A stretch of 33,051 nt of DNA from JBAWXE01 sp037144255 (GCA_037144255.1 JBAWXE010000021.1:1-33051), one strand, 5' to 3'. Shown: positions 24,931 to 32,244, counted from the stretch's first letter. The notes: generated from the sequence alone by a model not told the origin. Numbers and translations are program-made.

Positions 24931-24938
24931 TATTTTTG
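24931..24938 (+). promoter_or_regulatory. -7 promoter box for the glycosyltransferase gene
   Basis: TATTTTTG matches TAnnTTTG and ends 12 nt before the ATG at 24951. A GGGAG at 24940-24944 would be right at the transcript's 5' end. Confidence 0.5.
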
Positions 24939-24950
24939 CGGGAGATTGCT

Positions 24951-26072
24951 ATGCGTATTGCCGTAAATACCCGATTATTATTAAAAGGAAAACTGGAAGG
25001 GATAGGTTGGTTTACCTACCAAACGCTGGAACGTATCGTTCGTCAGCATCCGGAACATGAATTTATCTTCTTTTTTGATAGAACATATGATCCGTCCTTT
25101 GTTTTTGCTTCGAATGTAACGCCTGTGGTGGTTCATCCACAGACGCGTCATCCCATACTATGCTATTTATGGTTTGAGTGGCAGATACCCCGACTGCTGC
25201 GTAAATATAAGGCAGATCTGTTTCTGTCTACCGATGGCTTTATGTCCTTGAGTACCAAGTTGCCTACCTGCCTGGTGATACATGATCTGGCTTTTGAGCA
25301 TTATCCGGAACATCTGAAAATGAGCCATCGTTTCTATTGGCGTCATTATTCTCCGCTTTTTGCCCGTAAGGCCAAAAGGATAGTTACTGTATCTACCTAT
25401 TCTAAAACAGATATAGAGCAGCGGTATCGTATAAATGGTGATAAGATAGCCGTAGTATATAATGGTGCCCATGATGAATATGTGCCACTGAGCTGGGATG
25501 AGCGCGAAGCAGTGAAGACCCGGTATGCTGATGGCTGTGAGTATTTTGTATTTGCAGGGGCCCTGCACCCCAGAAAGAATGTGGTGAACCTGCTGAAAGC
25601 CTTTGTAGAATTCAAGAAGCGGCAGCGCAGCAATATGAAGCTGGTGATAGTAGGACGCATGGCCTGGAAATATGAAGAGGTAGAGGAGATGCGTGATACG
25701 ATGCCTTTTAAGGAGGATGTGAAGTGGGTAGGATACATGAATGTTGATGAATTATCGAAGGTGATGGGTGGTGCCTATGCGCTGACGTTTGCTTCGTTGT
25801 TTGAAGGTTTTGGGATACCGATACTGGAGGCGCTGCAATGCCATGTGCCTGCAATAGTAAGTAACACATCGTCTATGCCGGAAGTGGCAGGTGATGCGGC
25901 CCTATTGGTAGACCCTAATGATTATATGGACATAGCTGATAAAATGCAATTACTGTATAAGGATGAGGTGCTGAGAGCCAAGCTGATAGCGGCTGCTAAG
26001 GAACAGGTGAAAAAATTTGACTGGGATAAATCGGCGAGGGAACTGTGGGATAATATGATGAAATGTATATAG
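24951..26072 (+). CDS. Glycosyltransferase family 4 protein
   Basis: I choose the ATG at 24951 (373 residues, MRIAVNTRLLLKGKLEGIG), because the upstream TTG lies in the promoter box. The GT-B fold is apparent: an N-terminal Rossmann half beginning with the glycine-rich acceptor loop (GKLEGIGWF), and a C-terminal GT1-type domain with FAGALHPRKN, LVIVGRMAWKYEE and the E-x7-E motif in FEGFGIPILEALQ. The enzyme likely adds a sugar to a lipid-linked glycan at the inner membrane. The divergent flippase 54 nt away supports that. The donor sugar is not predictable. Confidence 0.92.
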   Translation: MRIAVNTRLLLKGKLEGIGWFTYQTLERIVRQHPEHEFIFFFDRTYDPSFVFASNVTPVVVHPQTRHPILCYLWFEWQIPRLLRKYKADLFLSTDGFMSLSTKLPTCLVIHDLAFEHYPEHLKMSHRFYWRHYSPLFARKAKRIVTVSTYSKTDIEQRYRINGDKIAVVYNGAHDEYVPLSWDEREAVKTRYADGCEYFVFAGALHPRKNVVNLLKAFVEFKKRQRSNMKLVIVGRMAWKYEEVEEMRDTMPFKEDVKWVGYMNVDELSKVMGGAYALTFASLFEGFGIPILEALQCHVPAIVSNTSSMPEVAGDAALLVDPNDYMDIADKMQLLYKDEVLRAKLIAAAKEQVKKFDWDKSARELWDNMMKCI

Positions 26073-26076
26073 GTAG

Positions 26077-26103
26077 AAAAAGGTCGCACTGAGCGACCTT
26101 TTT
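26077..26103 (+). terminator. Terminator after the glycosyltransferase gene
   Basis: An 11-bp stem (AAAAAGGTCGC with GCGACCTTTTT) has a 5-nt loop and lies 4 nt after the stop. It is followed by further T. It can also serve the leftward lipoprotein gene. Confidence 0.9.
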
Positions 26104-26125
26104 TATTGGGAGTATCTGTAAAGTA

Positions 26126-26557
26126 TTATTGATTGACAGGCAATAATATGGTAACAGGTGTAGTGCTCTGCGTAATAACGGTATAGCCTGTACCACCTGA
26201 AAGCGGCACATATTTATTAAGACCGCCAGTAGTATCTATAATATGGCCTGTGCAATACAGGTAGTAATTACCGTTTCTGAGACTATCGAATTTGGCCAAT
26301 GGATTACCTGCATTGAGGGTACAAACCATAGAGTCGTCGTAGCCATTAACAGGTGCATTGAGTGCATTGTACTTGATATAAACTGTAGCGGTATCTACAT
26401 TCATGCCATTGTGACGAGGGATAACAGACAGAATAGCTCTGCCACTATCGCCACGACCAGCTGAAGTAGGGATAACCACAGGACCAGCATCTTGCTTACC
26501 ACAACCGAAAGCAAACATGAGTATAAAAAGAGATGCAACTATTAGGGAACTACGCAT
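26126..26557 (-). CDS. Small lipoprotein, paralog of the next gene
   Basis: The 143-residue protein has a lipoprotein signal (SLFILMFAFGC, lipidated Cys19) and a short linker, then one beta-rich domain. I do not recognise the family. It shares a frame of conserved segments with its neighbour (26654-27070): VYIKYNALNAPVNG, DDS..C, LAKFDSLRNGNYYLY and a terminal GGTGYT. The pattern suggests a transthyretin/prealbumin-like or carboxypeptidase-regulatory-like sandwich, but that is only an impression. Location is the periplasm or cell surface. The two genes are a tandem duplication. Confidence 0.65.
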   Translation of the reverse strand: MRSSLIVASLFILMFAFGCGKQDAGPVVIPTSAGRGDSGRAILSVIPRHNGMNVDTATVYIKYNALNAPVNGYDDSMVCTLNAGNPLAKFDSLRNGNYYLYCTGHIIDTTGGLNKYVPLSGGTGYTVITQSTTPVTILLPVNQ

Positions 26558-26653
26558 TTTAAATATTTTTATTCTAACGAGCCGTAAAATTAAATAAACT
26601 AAACGGTAAGAGGTACATATTTATTTTGGACACAGACATTTTTGGCTAGGCGT

Positions 26654-27070
26654 TTAATTACATATAGTGCAATTACATTCGGAAACAGGTAAGAACATGG
26701 TTTGTGAGGATTGCTGAGAGATGGTATAACCTATGCCACCTGTGATACAGCCGGGTACAGAAGTATCGAAACCGACACCATAGAGGTAGTAGTTACCATT
26801 CTTGAGTGAGGTAAAAGAGGCCAATGCCTTGTTATTGGCTACTACACAGGTAGCAGAATCATCATACACGCCATTGGCCGGGGCATCTACAGCGCCGTAT
26901 TTGATATAGACCTTGCAGCGTTTGATATTAGAGTCTACCTCATGGTGCTGAGGATTGACAATGAGGGTAGCCGATCCACCTTTGCCCGGGCTGTTATTAT
27001 CTGTTTTTCTGCAATTGGCAGACATGAGCGAAAGGCTGAGTATGCAGAGCAATGCTGTAATGATGCGCAT
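26654..27070 (-). CDS. Small lipoprotein, paralog of the previous gene
   Basis: I choose the ATG at 27070 (138 residues, MRIITALLCILSLSLMSANC), which gives a lipoprotein signal with Cys20; the frame extends 14 codons further upstream without a sensible signal sequence. The mature domain parallels its neighbour: VYIKYGAVDAPANG, DDSATC, LASFTSLKNGNYYLYGVG and GGIGYT in the same order. A cysteine-rich tail (SECNCTICN) is unique to this copy. It lies 96 nt upstream of the 26126-26557 gene on the same strand. Function is unknown. Confidence 0.65.
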   Translation of the reverse strand: MRIITALLCILSLSLMSANCRKTDNNSPGKGGSATLIVNPQHHEVDSNIKRCKVYIKYGAVDAPANGVYDDSATCVVANNKALASFTSLKNGNYYLYGVGFDTSVPGCITGGIGYTISQQSSQTMFLPVSECNCTICN

Positions 27071-27152
27071 AATATAGAGTGGGTGTTTTAAAACTGTAAC
27101 AAAGACAGGCAAATATCAGGAAAGGTTTAAAAATTAAAATATGTTTATTAAA

Positions 27153-27503
27153 TTATTTGTTCTTTTTGAGTGTACGGATGATATGTGGTCGGCGTGATGT
27201 ATGTATGATACCAAGAATAGTTATGGTGCTACCAGATATTTTATAAATAATAAGCCATGTAAGGCAAACAGCTCTACGGTATTTCTTAACTTTTGTAGCC
27301 AATTCCTCACATTCTCTGAACGCAAATGGGTGAAGTGATATACGCTCTATGGTATCGAATATTGCATTACCGACCTTAATAGCATTGATGGGCTGATGAT
27401 CGATAAAGGCAATATAACCGGTTATCTCATCAATATTATGTAAAGCGTAGGTGCTGAGCTTTACTTCGTAATCTTTTGTATTTTCTTTGAGTTGCTTGCC
27501 CAT
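27153..27503 (-). CDS. RelE/ParE-family toxin
   Basis: The 116-residue basic protein matches the ParE/RelE toxin fold: ALHNIDEITGYIAFID helix pair near the N-terminus, a RISLHPFAFRECEEL turn (P-x-S/F-R type), then strands RRAVCLTWLIIYKISGSTITILGIIHTSRRPHI. ParE toxins inhibit gyrase; RelE toxins cut mRNA on the ribosome. The missing typical RelE catalytic triad cannot be judged by eye, so the target is open. The start overlaps the upstream antitoxin gene by 43 bp, which couples their translation. The antitoxin-first order is the usual one. Confidence 0.8.
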   Translation of the reverse strand: MGKQLKENTKDYEVKLSTYALHNIDEITGYIAFIDHQPINAIKVGNAIFDTIERISLHPFAFRECEELATKVKKYRRAVCLTWLIIYKISGSTITILGIIHTSRRPHIIRTLKKNK

Positions 27504-27712
27504 TTTGCTTTTGCCTGGCTGAGAGAAACAGTGGGAGCATTTTCGGCATCAGCTATCCATTTTTTAAATGAGGAAATGCTTAATGTTTCTCCGGGTAATG
27601 AAGGGGAATCGAAATCGGTAGTATCGATAATATTTATGGCATGCTGATGCTCTAAAGCCTGAATGGCTTTGAGTGCGGTGGTATTTTTTATTTCTATGGT
27701 AATTGTTTGCAT
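27461..27712 (-). CDS. Antitoxin of the ParE-type pair
   Basis: The 83-residue protein begins MQTITIEIKNTTALKAIQAL, like the short antitoxins that precede ParE toxins in Bacteroidota. The C-terminal half (SISSFKKWIADAENAP, then a Lys-rich tail) would wrap the toxin. No clear DNA-binding fold is visible, but GGTAATG repeats sit just upstream of its start, so autoregulation is plausible. It overlaps the toxin gene by 43 bp. Confidence 0.72.
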   Translation of the reverse strand: MQTITIEIKNTTALKAIQALEHQHAINIIDTTDFDSPSLPGETLSISSFKKWIADAENAPTVSLSQAKAKWASNSKKIQKITK

Positions 27713-27736
27713 ATAAGTATGCTATTGTATATTGAA

Positions 27737-27804
27737 TAAAGTTAAGAAAAAATAAGCATTACCTAAGTGGGGGTAATGTGATAAAAAAGTGTTGTGGGGT
27801 AATG
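27737..27804 (-). promoter_or_regulatory. Promoter and candidate operator of the ParE-type pair
   Basis: On the minus strand TAACTTTA (27737-27744, 7 of 8 to TAnnTTTG) lies 24 nt upstream of the antitoxin ATG. Just beyond it CATTACC (27757-27763) and GGTAATG (27772-27778) form an inverted repeat around the -33 region, and a third GGTAATG lies at 27798-27804. Confidence 0.4.
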
Positions 27805-27870
27805 TTACAAAAGCAGAGAAAAAAATTATGGTTATGAAAAAAATTAAGTGATTGATAATGAATGAGTTGT

Positions 27871-27926
27871 GGGTTACACAGGGTTACACGGAAATAATGC
27901 GGCAATGTGATAATGTGAAGAATGTG
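27871..27926. repeat. Short direct repeats next to the TTACCGA array
   Basis: GGGTTACAC occurs at 27871-27879 and again at 27881-27889 (10-bp period). AATGTG occurs at 27904, 27912 and 27921. Similar AATGTG words recur at 27775 and near 30720. No gene covers this stretch. Confidence 0.5.
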
Positions 27927-27945
27927 TTCCTTAAAATTGTGGGTT

Positions 27946-28018
27946 TTACCGACTTTTTACCGAAAAATTACCGATTTCTTTCCGGTTTGTTACCGAACCT
28001 TTACCGAATGATTACCGA
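27946..28018. repeat. Seven TTACCGA heptamers at an exact 11-bp period
   Basis: Copies start at 27946, 27957, 27968, 27979, 27990, 28001 and 28012. Six are perfect TTACCGA; the fourth is TTTCCGG. Each is followed by a 4-nt spacer of unrelated sequence (CTTT, AAAA, TTTC-type, ACCT-type). The 11-bp step is about one helical turn and not a multiple of three, which points to protein binding on one face of the DNA, not to coding. The stretch 27713-28218 has no convincing gene; a 61-codon frame over it is most likely chance. Confidence 0.85.
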
Positions 28019-28182
28019 TGAATTTTCTGTAATGTAATGAACGCATGAGAAGAAAACAGATGCGACCTTGGTACTATACAAAGATACGAAATGAGGATGC
28101 CCGAGACCAAATAATGGAGGGCATATTTTTTATAGCAATAAGTGAAAAACATATGATATACTCGACCATAAATGAGTGAACC

Positions 28183-28190
28183 TATTTTTG
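28183..28190 (+). promoter_or_regulatory. -7 promoter box for the PIN-domain gene
   Basis: TATTTTTG matches TAnnTTTG and ends 28 nt before the GTG start at 28219. Confidence 0.45.
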
Positions 28191-28218
28191 TAAATATAAA
28201 TTTTAGTAACTTTAATTT

Positions 28219-28686
28219 GTGAAACAACGACTTTATATTGATACCTCTGTTTTTGGTGGATATTATGATGATGAATTTAAAGAATTTACACGACCGCTTT
28301 TTGATAGGATATTAAAAAACGATTTTACACTTCTTTATTCTACTGTTACACAGGATGAACTAGAGAATGCTCCCGATAAGGTAAAGGAACTGGTAAAGCA
28401 CCTGAAAGCAGATTATACGGAATTCATTGATATTAGCGAAGAAGCAGTAGATCTGGCAACAAAATACATTCTTGAGAAAGTAGTAGGACAAACCAGTTAC
28501 GCTGATTGTTTACACATAGCTTTAGCTACTATACACCATGCGGATTTCTTAATAAGCTGGAATTTTAAGCACATAGTGAATGTACAGCGTATAATGGGTT
28601 ATAATGCTATTAATATCAAAAATGGCTATAAGCAATTAGAAATTCGTTCACCCAGAGATCTAATGATTTATGAAGAAGATAATTGA
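28219..28686 (+). CDS. PIN-domain protein, VapC-like toxin candidate
   Basis: The 155-residue protein starts at a GTG and reads KQRLYIDTSVFGGYYDDEF. PIN-domain acidic residues are visible: Asp8 in YIDTS, Glu47 in TQDELEN, Asp96 in TSYADCLHIALA and Asp109 in HADFLISWNFKHI. PIN proteins are Mg-dependent ribonucleases; many are VapC toxins that cut tRNA or rRNA. A small gene overlaps its 3' end by 17 bp and could be the antitoxin. No larger upstream partner exists. Confidence 0.82.
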   Translation: MKQRLYIDTSVFGGYYDDEFKEFTRPLFDRILKNDFTLLYSTVTQDELENAPDKVKELVKHLKADYTEFIDISEEAVDLATKYILEKVVGQTSYADCLHIALATIHHADFLISWNFKHIVNVQRIMGYNAINIKNGYKQLEIRSPRDLMIYEEDN

Positions 28687-28825
28687 TAAGAAATTTGATG
28701 CTGTAGCATATATGCGAGAGCAAAGACAAAGTTTGAGTGTGAAATTGGCTACTATGTCTAAGAAGGAGATATTAGAGTATTTCAGACAAACAAAAAAGCA
28801 TAATACTGTAAAGCCATCTGCTTAG
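28670..28825 (+). CDS. Small protein downstream of the PIN gene, candidate antitoxin
   Basis: This 51-residue frame begins at ATG 28670, inside the last codons of the PIN gene (17-bp overlap in another frame), and ends with TAG at 28825. It reads MKKIIDKKFDAVAYMREQR at the start, contains LATMSKKEILEYFR and is rich in Lys, Arg and Glu with amphipathic helices. That style matches short partners found next to PIN toxins in Bacteroidota. The overlap implies coupled translation. No DNA-binding motif is obvious. Confidence 0.7.
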   Translation: MKKIIDKKFDAVAYMREQRQSLSVKLATMSKKEILEYFRQTKKHNTVKPSA

Positions 28826-28859
28826 TATTTGTTATAAATGATGCCCAGCACGTACCTAT

Positions 28860-30716
28860 ATGAAAAACCTCTGTACCCTTATACTTTTTGTGATATTAGC
28901 AGGCATAGCTAAGGGGCAGATAATTACAACAATAGCCGGCAATGGATCCCAAAATTATAGCGGTGATAGTGGTTTTGCAACTCTAGCGGGAATTGGTTTA
29001 CCTGCTAAAGTTGTTTTTGATAATAATGGTAATTATTATTTTCCAATAAGATTACATAATAGAATACGAAAAGTATCTACTAATGGTATAATTACAACAA
29101 TAGCTGGAACCGGTATTGCTGGGTATAATGGTGATAATATTCTTGCAAATACAGCAAAAATCAATGGACCATTAGGCGTGGAAATAAACAGTATTGGAGA
29201 CATATACATTGCTGATTACAATAATAGTAGAATAAGGAAAGTTGACCATGCATCGGGAATAATTACCACAATAGCCGGTACTGGTGTTGGAGGTTATAAT
29301 GGCGATAATATCGCTGCAAATACAGCTCAACTTAATTACCCCTCGTTTTTAATGTTTGACACACTAGATGATTTATTTATTAATGATTATAACAATAATA
29401 GAATCCGGAAAATATCGACAGGGGGTATAATATCTACCGTTGCTGGTAATGGCTCTCCAGGTTATAATGGCGACAATATTTTAGCTACAAATGCGCAAAT
29501 TCACACAAACAATGCTGGTTTTTTTGTTGATGTTACAGGAAATATATTTATTGCTGATTTTCTTAATTATAGAATACGCAAAGTAGATGCTACATCAGGA
29601 ATGATTACTACAATTGCTGGAACAGGTGTCGGAGGCTATAATGGCGATAATATTCCTGCAATTTCAGCTGAAGTTGCTCCAAATGATTTGACAATTGATG
29701 CTGTTGGTAACATATATATTGCTGATCAAACTAGTAGAATACGAAAAATTGACGCAACAACCGGTATAATTACCACAATTGCTGGTACAGGCATTGCAGG
29801 ATTTGGTGGAGATAATGGTCCTGCAATCTTAGCTCAAATTTATACACCTCAAGCAATTTCCATTGATTCTTGTGGTAACTTATATATATCTGATAATGTT
29901 CAAAATAATCGCATCCGCAAAGTATGGATAGGCACTACAACAATACCGACAGCTAGTATAGCTGTAAGCCCTAATGATACAGTATGTGCTGGAGCAGCAG
30001 TAAGCTATACAGCTACGCCTAGCAATGCAGGTAGCACACCTAGTTATCAATGGTTAAAGAATGGAACAGTAATAGCAGGCGCTACTAATAGTACTTATAC
30101 CTACACACCTGCTAATGGTGATAGCGTGCAATGTATAGTAGTAAGCAGTGTGCCCTGTGCAGGGCCGGCGCTGAGTAATGCTATACACATGGTACTGAGT
30201 GGTACTGATATAGTGCCTACTATAAGTATAACAGGTAATGCTACTGTGCTAATGGGTGCAAGCGGCACTTATACTGCTACTACCAATGTAGTGGGCGGAA
30301 CCTATCAATGGAAAGTGAATAATAACAATGTGGGTACTAATAGTAATACTTATACTTATGTGCCTGTGAATGGTGATGTGGTAACATGCAGCATACATAG
30401 TGCAGGGGGATGCTATACTGTGAGTGATACCATCAGTAATGGAATAACGATACTGGTAACAGAAGGAGTGGGTAATGTGCACAGCAATGGCATGAGCATA
30501 TACCCTAATCCTACTAATGATGTACTGCATATAGATGGTGTGAAGGGGCAAGTGACTTATAGAGTGCTAGATATAGTAGGAGGAACTGTGCAGGAAGGTG
30601 TTTTGAAAGTGGGGAGTAATAGTGTTGCTATGCAGGGCCTTTCGGCAGGTATGTATGTGCTGGAGCTTACAAATAGCAAGGGTATGAGGGATGTGGTAAG
30701 AGTGGTGAGGGAGTAG
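28860..30716 (+). CDS. Secreted NHL-repeat protein with T9SS sorting domain
   Basis: The 618-residue protein has a signal peptide (1-19, ending IAKGQ). Six NHL-type units follow (about 20-360), each beginning with an IITTIAGTG-x-GYNGDN-like block and ending with IYIADYNNSRIRKV-like sequence; they should form a six-bladed beta-propeller. Two immunoglobulin/PKD-like segments follow (SYQWLKNGTVIAGATNSTYT and TYQWKVNNNNVGTNSNTY). The last 75 residues are a type A T9SS sorting domain (MSIYPNPTNDVLHIDGVKG to the end). The protein should be exported and surface-exposed or released; NHL propellers bind proteins or ligands, and a specific role cannot be given. No -7 box is clear upstream. Confidence 0.88.
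   Translation: MKNLCTLILFVILAGIAKGQIITTIAGNGSQNYSGDSGFATLAGIGLPAKVVFDNNGNYYFPIRLHNRIRKVSTNGIITTIAGTGIAGYNGDNILANTAKINGPLGVEINSIGDIYIADYNNSRIRKVDHASGIITTIAGTGVGGYNGDNIAANTAQLNYPSFLMFDTLDDLFINDYNNNRIRKISTGGIISTVAGNGSPGYNGDNILATNAQIHTNNAGFFVDVTGNIFIADFLNYRIRKVDATSGMITTIAGTGVGGYNGDNIPAISAEVAPNDLTIDAVGNIYIADQTSRIRKIDATTGIITTIAGTGIAGFGGDNGPAILAQIYTPQAISIDSCGNLYISDNVQNNRIRKVWIGTTTIPTASIAVSPNDTVCAGAAVSYTATPSNAGSTPSYQWLKNGTVIAGATNSTYTYTPANGDSVQCIVVSSVPCAGPALSNAIHMVLSGTDIVPTISITGNATVLMGASGTYTATTNVVGGTYQWKVNNNNVGTNSNTYTYVPVNGDVVTCSIHSAGGCYTVSDTISNGITILVTEGVGNVHSNGMSIYPNPTNDVLHIDGVKGQVTYRVLDIVGGTVQEGVLKVGSNSVAMQGLSAGMYVLELTNSKGMRDVVRVVRE
28919..29935 (+). repeat. Six imperfect tandem repeats encoding NHL units
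   Basis: The DNA block beginning ATAATTACAACAATAGC recurs near 28921, 29089, 29259, 29428, 29601 and 29767, about 165-174 bp apart. Each copy encodes one blade of the propeller. Similarity between copies is high enough to allow recombination. Confidence 0.75.
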
Positions 30717-30740
30717 GTAATGTGCCAATGTGGGCGTGTT

Positions 30741-30835
30741 TTTAGGCATGGGTTACAAACCTGCGCCAGTGTTGCGAAGACTTATTACAAATGCTCAGGA
30801 GATCTCTCTCTGCGTTCGAGATGACGACCTTGATT
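30741..30835. repeat. Possible dispersed intergenic repeat
   Basis: The gap after the NHL gene carries a stretch that reads like a REP-type interspersed element: TCAGGAGATCTCTCTCTGCG followed by TTCGAGATGACGACC. It holds a GAGATCTC palindrome and repeated GAGAT. Only one copy is in the window, so a repeat call depends on recognition of its style. No gene is seen in 30717-30850. Confidence 0.35.
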
Positions 30836-30850
30836 GGGCGTTTTATAAGA

Positions 30851-31393
30851 TTATGCTCTGGCGTTCTGCCGAGTGAATAAGAGCAGATATACGATAATGA
30901 ATAACAATGAGGTGATGCTAGAGGCTACTATCTTGAGTATGAGATAGCCTATGTTATTGAGGCTCCATAGTTCTACGGTAAAGAAGAGTGCGTGATGCAG
31001 GAGTATGAGGAAACCACTATAGGTAAGGAATGGCATCCAACCCATATTCTTGACAGAGGGAGACTGATTGGGATATTCTGATAGATTCTTAGGTAAGAGA
31101 GCATTCAATACATTGGTACGCAGATAGGCTATGAGTACACAAGCACAAGCGTGTATACCACCTGTATTCATAAAAGCATCCATAGTGATACCGGTAACAA
31201 AACCGAGCAATAAAAGCACTACTACAGAAGCCTCGAAAGGGATGAGTAAAATAAACAGAGGATAGAGATAAGGTATGAACACAGGGAAGCCCGCGGGTTG
31301 TGACCACCAGCGCAGGGTTATCTTATTCAGTATCAACACCTGAATGAGCATAATAGCACAGAACCGTAAGAAATTGCGAATGTATACGGTCAT
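30851..31393 (-). CDS. mreD: Rod shape-determining membrane protein MreD
   Basis: The 180-residue protein has five to six membrane helices and little soluble sequence, consistent with MreD. It starts 4 bp inside the end of mreC (ATGA overlap), the normal mreC-mreD arrangement. MreD takes part in the elongasome that directs peptidoglycan synthesis along the cell side wall. Helices include IMLIQVLILNKITL and VVVLLLLGFVTGITMDAFMN, the latter being the conserved MreD segment (G..tGl..Da). mrdA and rodA, which commonly follow in this phylum, are absent here. Confidence 0.9.
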   Translation of the reverse strand: MTVYIRNFLRFCAIMLIQVLILNKITLRWWSQPAGFPVFIPYLYPLFILLIPFEASVVVLLLLGFVTGITMDAFMNTGGIHACACVLIAYLRTNVLNALLPKNLSEYPNQSPSVKNMGWMPFLTYSGFLILLHHALFFTVELWSLNNIGYLILKIVASSITSLLFIIVYLLLFTRQNARA

Positions 31394-32244
31394 AAGTGTT
31401 TTTTTGAAGAGTCTTCCAGCCTCGTTCTTTCCTCGGTCATTGTATTTTCTACTACATACACATATTGCAAGTTCCGGAAATTGACAGAAGGTTGCAGGTA
31501 TATGAGTTGCAGATTGTTCTTTTTAATAAGTTCTGTTTTGTAAATCACCCCTATGAGCATATCAGAGGGGAAGAAAGAATAGCTGGTAGTGTACACAGAA
31601 TCGCCACGTTTTACTTTTACATACTGTGGTATATCCTTGAGCACCATGATATCAGGGCGGCCACCTTCCCAAGTGACATAACCGAAATTACCTTCCTTGA
31701 GTTTGGCAGAGATCTGCTGTTTGATACTGAGTACAGATAATACACTGGCATAGTGAGGAGATACATTGACCACCTTGCCCACTGCACCTGTGCTGGATAT
31801 AACAGCCATGCCCTTGCCTATACCATCGGCAGTACCGCGATTGATAGTGAGGTAATTGTTGGCAGAGCTGATAGAATTATTGATGACACGGGCAGTATGA
31901 TAAATGTAATTGGCATACTGTACCACATGACCGGAGTCGTTAGGTTTTACAGGTCTTTTTACCAGAGAATCTTTGAGAGTATCGAGGCTTTTGATACCTG
32001 CCATGCGTGCGCGTAGTTTGGCATTCTCGGCTATGAGACTATCATTCATACGGCGGAGATCGAAATAATAGACCACATCGTTCTGCTTTTTGTATAGCAG
32101 ACCGGTGAGGGCATTGGCAGAGCTCATCACATCGTTGCCCTGCAAAGTATTGGTGCGTGCAATAAGAATGATGCACACTATTTCCAATGCCAGAAACAGA
32201 ATGAGATTAAAGAACCTGCGTATAAACAGAATAAAGTTGCGCAC
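31390..32244 (-). CDS. mreC: Rod shape-determining protein MreC
   Basis: The 284-residue protein has a short cytoplasmic end, one membrane helix (about 10-28), a coiled-coil region (about 60-95, with RRMNDSLIAENAKLRARM) and the two-barrel periplasmic core. Core motifs are LTINRGTADGIGKGMAVI and NVSPHYASVLSVL, and the VKRGDSVYTT segment. MreC organises the elongasome outside the membrane. It follows mreB by 27 nt and overlaps mreD. Confidence 0.93.
   Translation of the reverse strand: MRNFILFIRRFFNLILFLALEIVCIILIARTNTLQGNDVMSSANALTGLLYKKQNDVVYYFDLRRMNDSLIAENAKLRARMAGIKSLDTLKDSLVKRPVKPNDSGHVVQYANYIYHTARVINNSISSANNYLTINRGTADGIGKGMAVISSTGAVGKVVNVSPHYASVLSVLSIKQQISAKLKEGNFGYVTWEGGRPDIMVLKDIPQYVKVKRGDSVYTTSYSFFPSDMLIGVIYKTELIKKNNLQLIYLQPSVNFRNLQYVYVVENTMTEERTRLEDSSKKHL

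Noticed and set aside
27941..28022. CRISPR array as an explanation for the repeats.
   Set aside because: The repeat is 7 bp with 4-nt spacers, far too short for CRISPR, and no cas gene is present.
27852..28037. A 61-codon rightward frame running over the TTACCGA array.
   Set aside because: The 11-bp period is not a multiple of three, so the repeats do not encode a repeated peptide in one frame. The frame has no promoter or ribosome binding site and looks like a by-product of the array.
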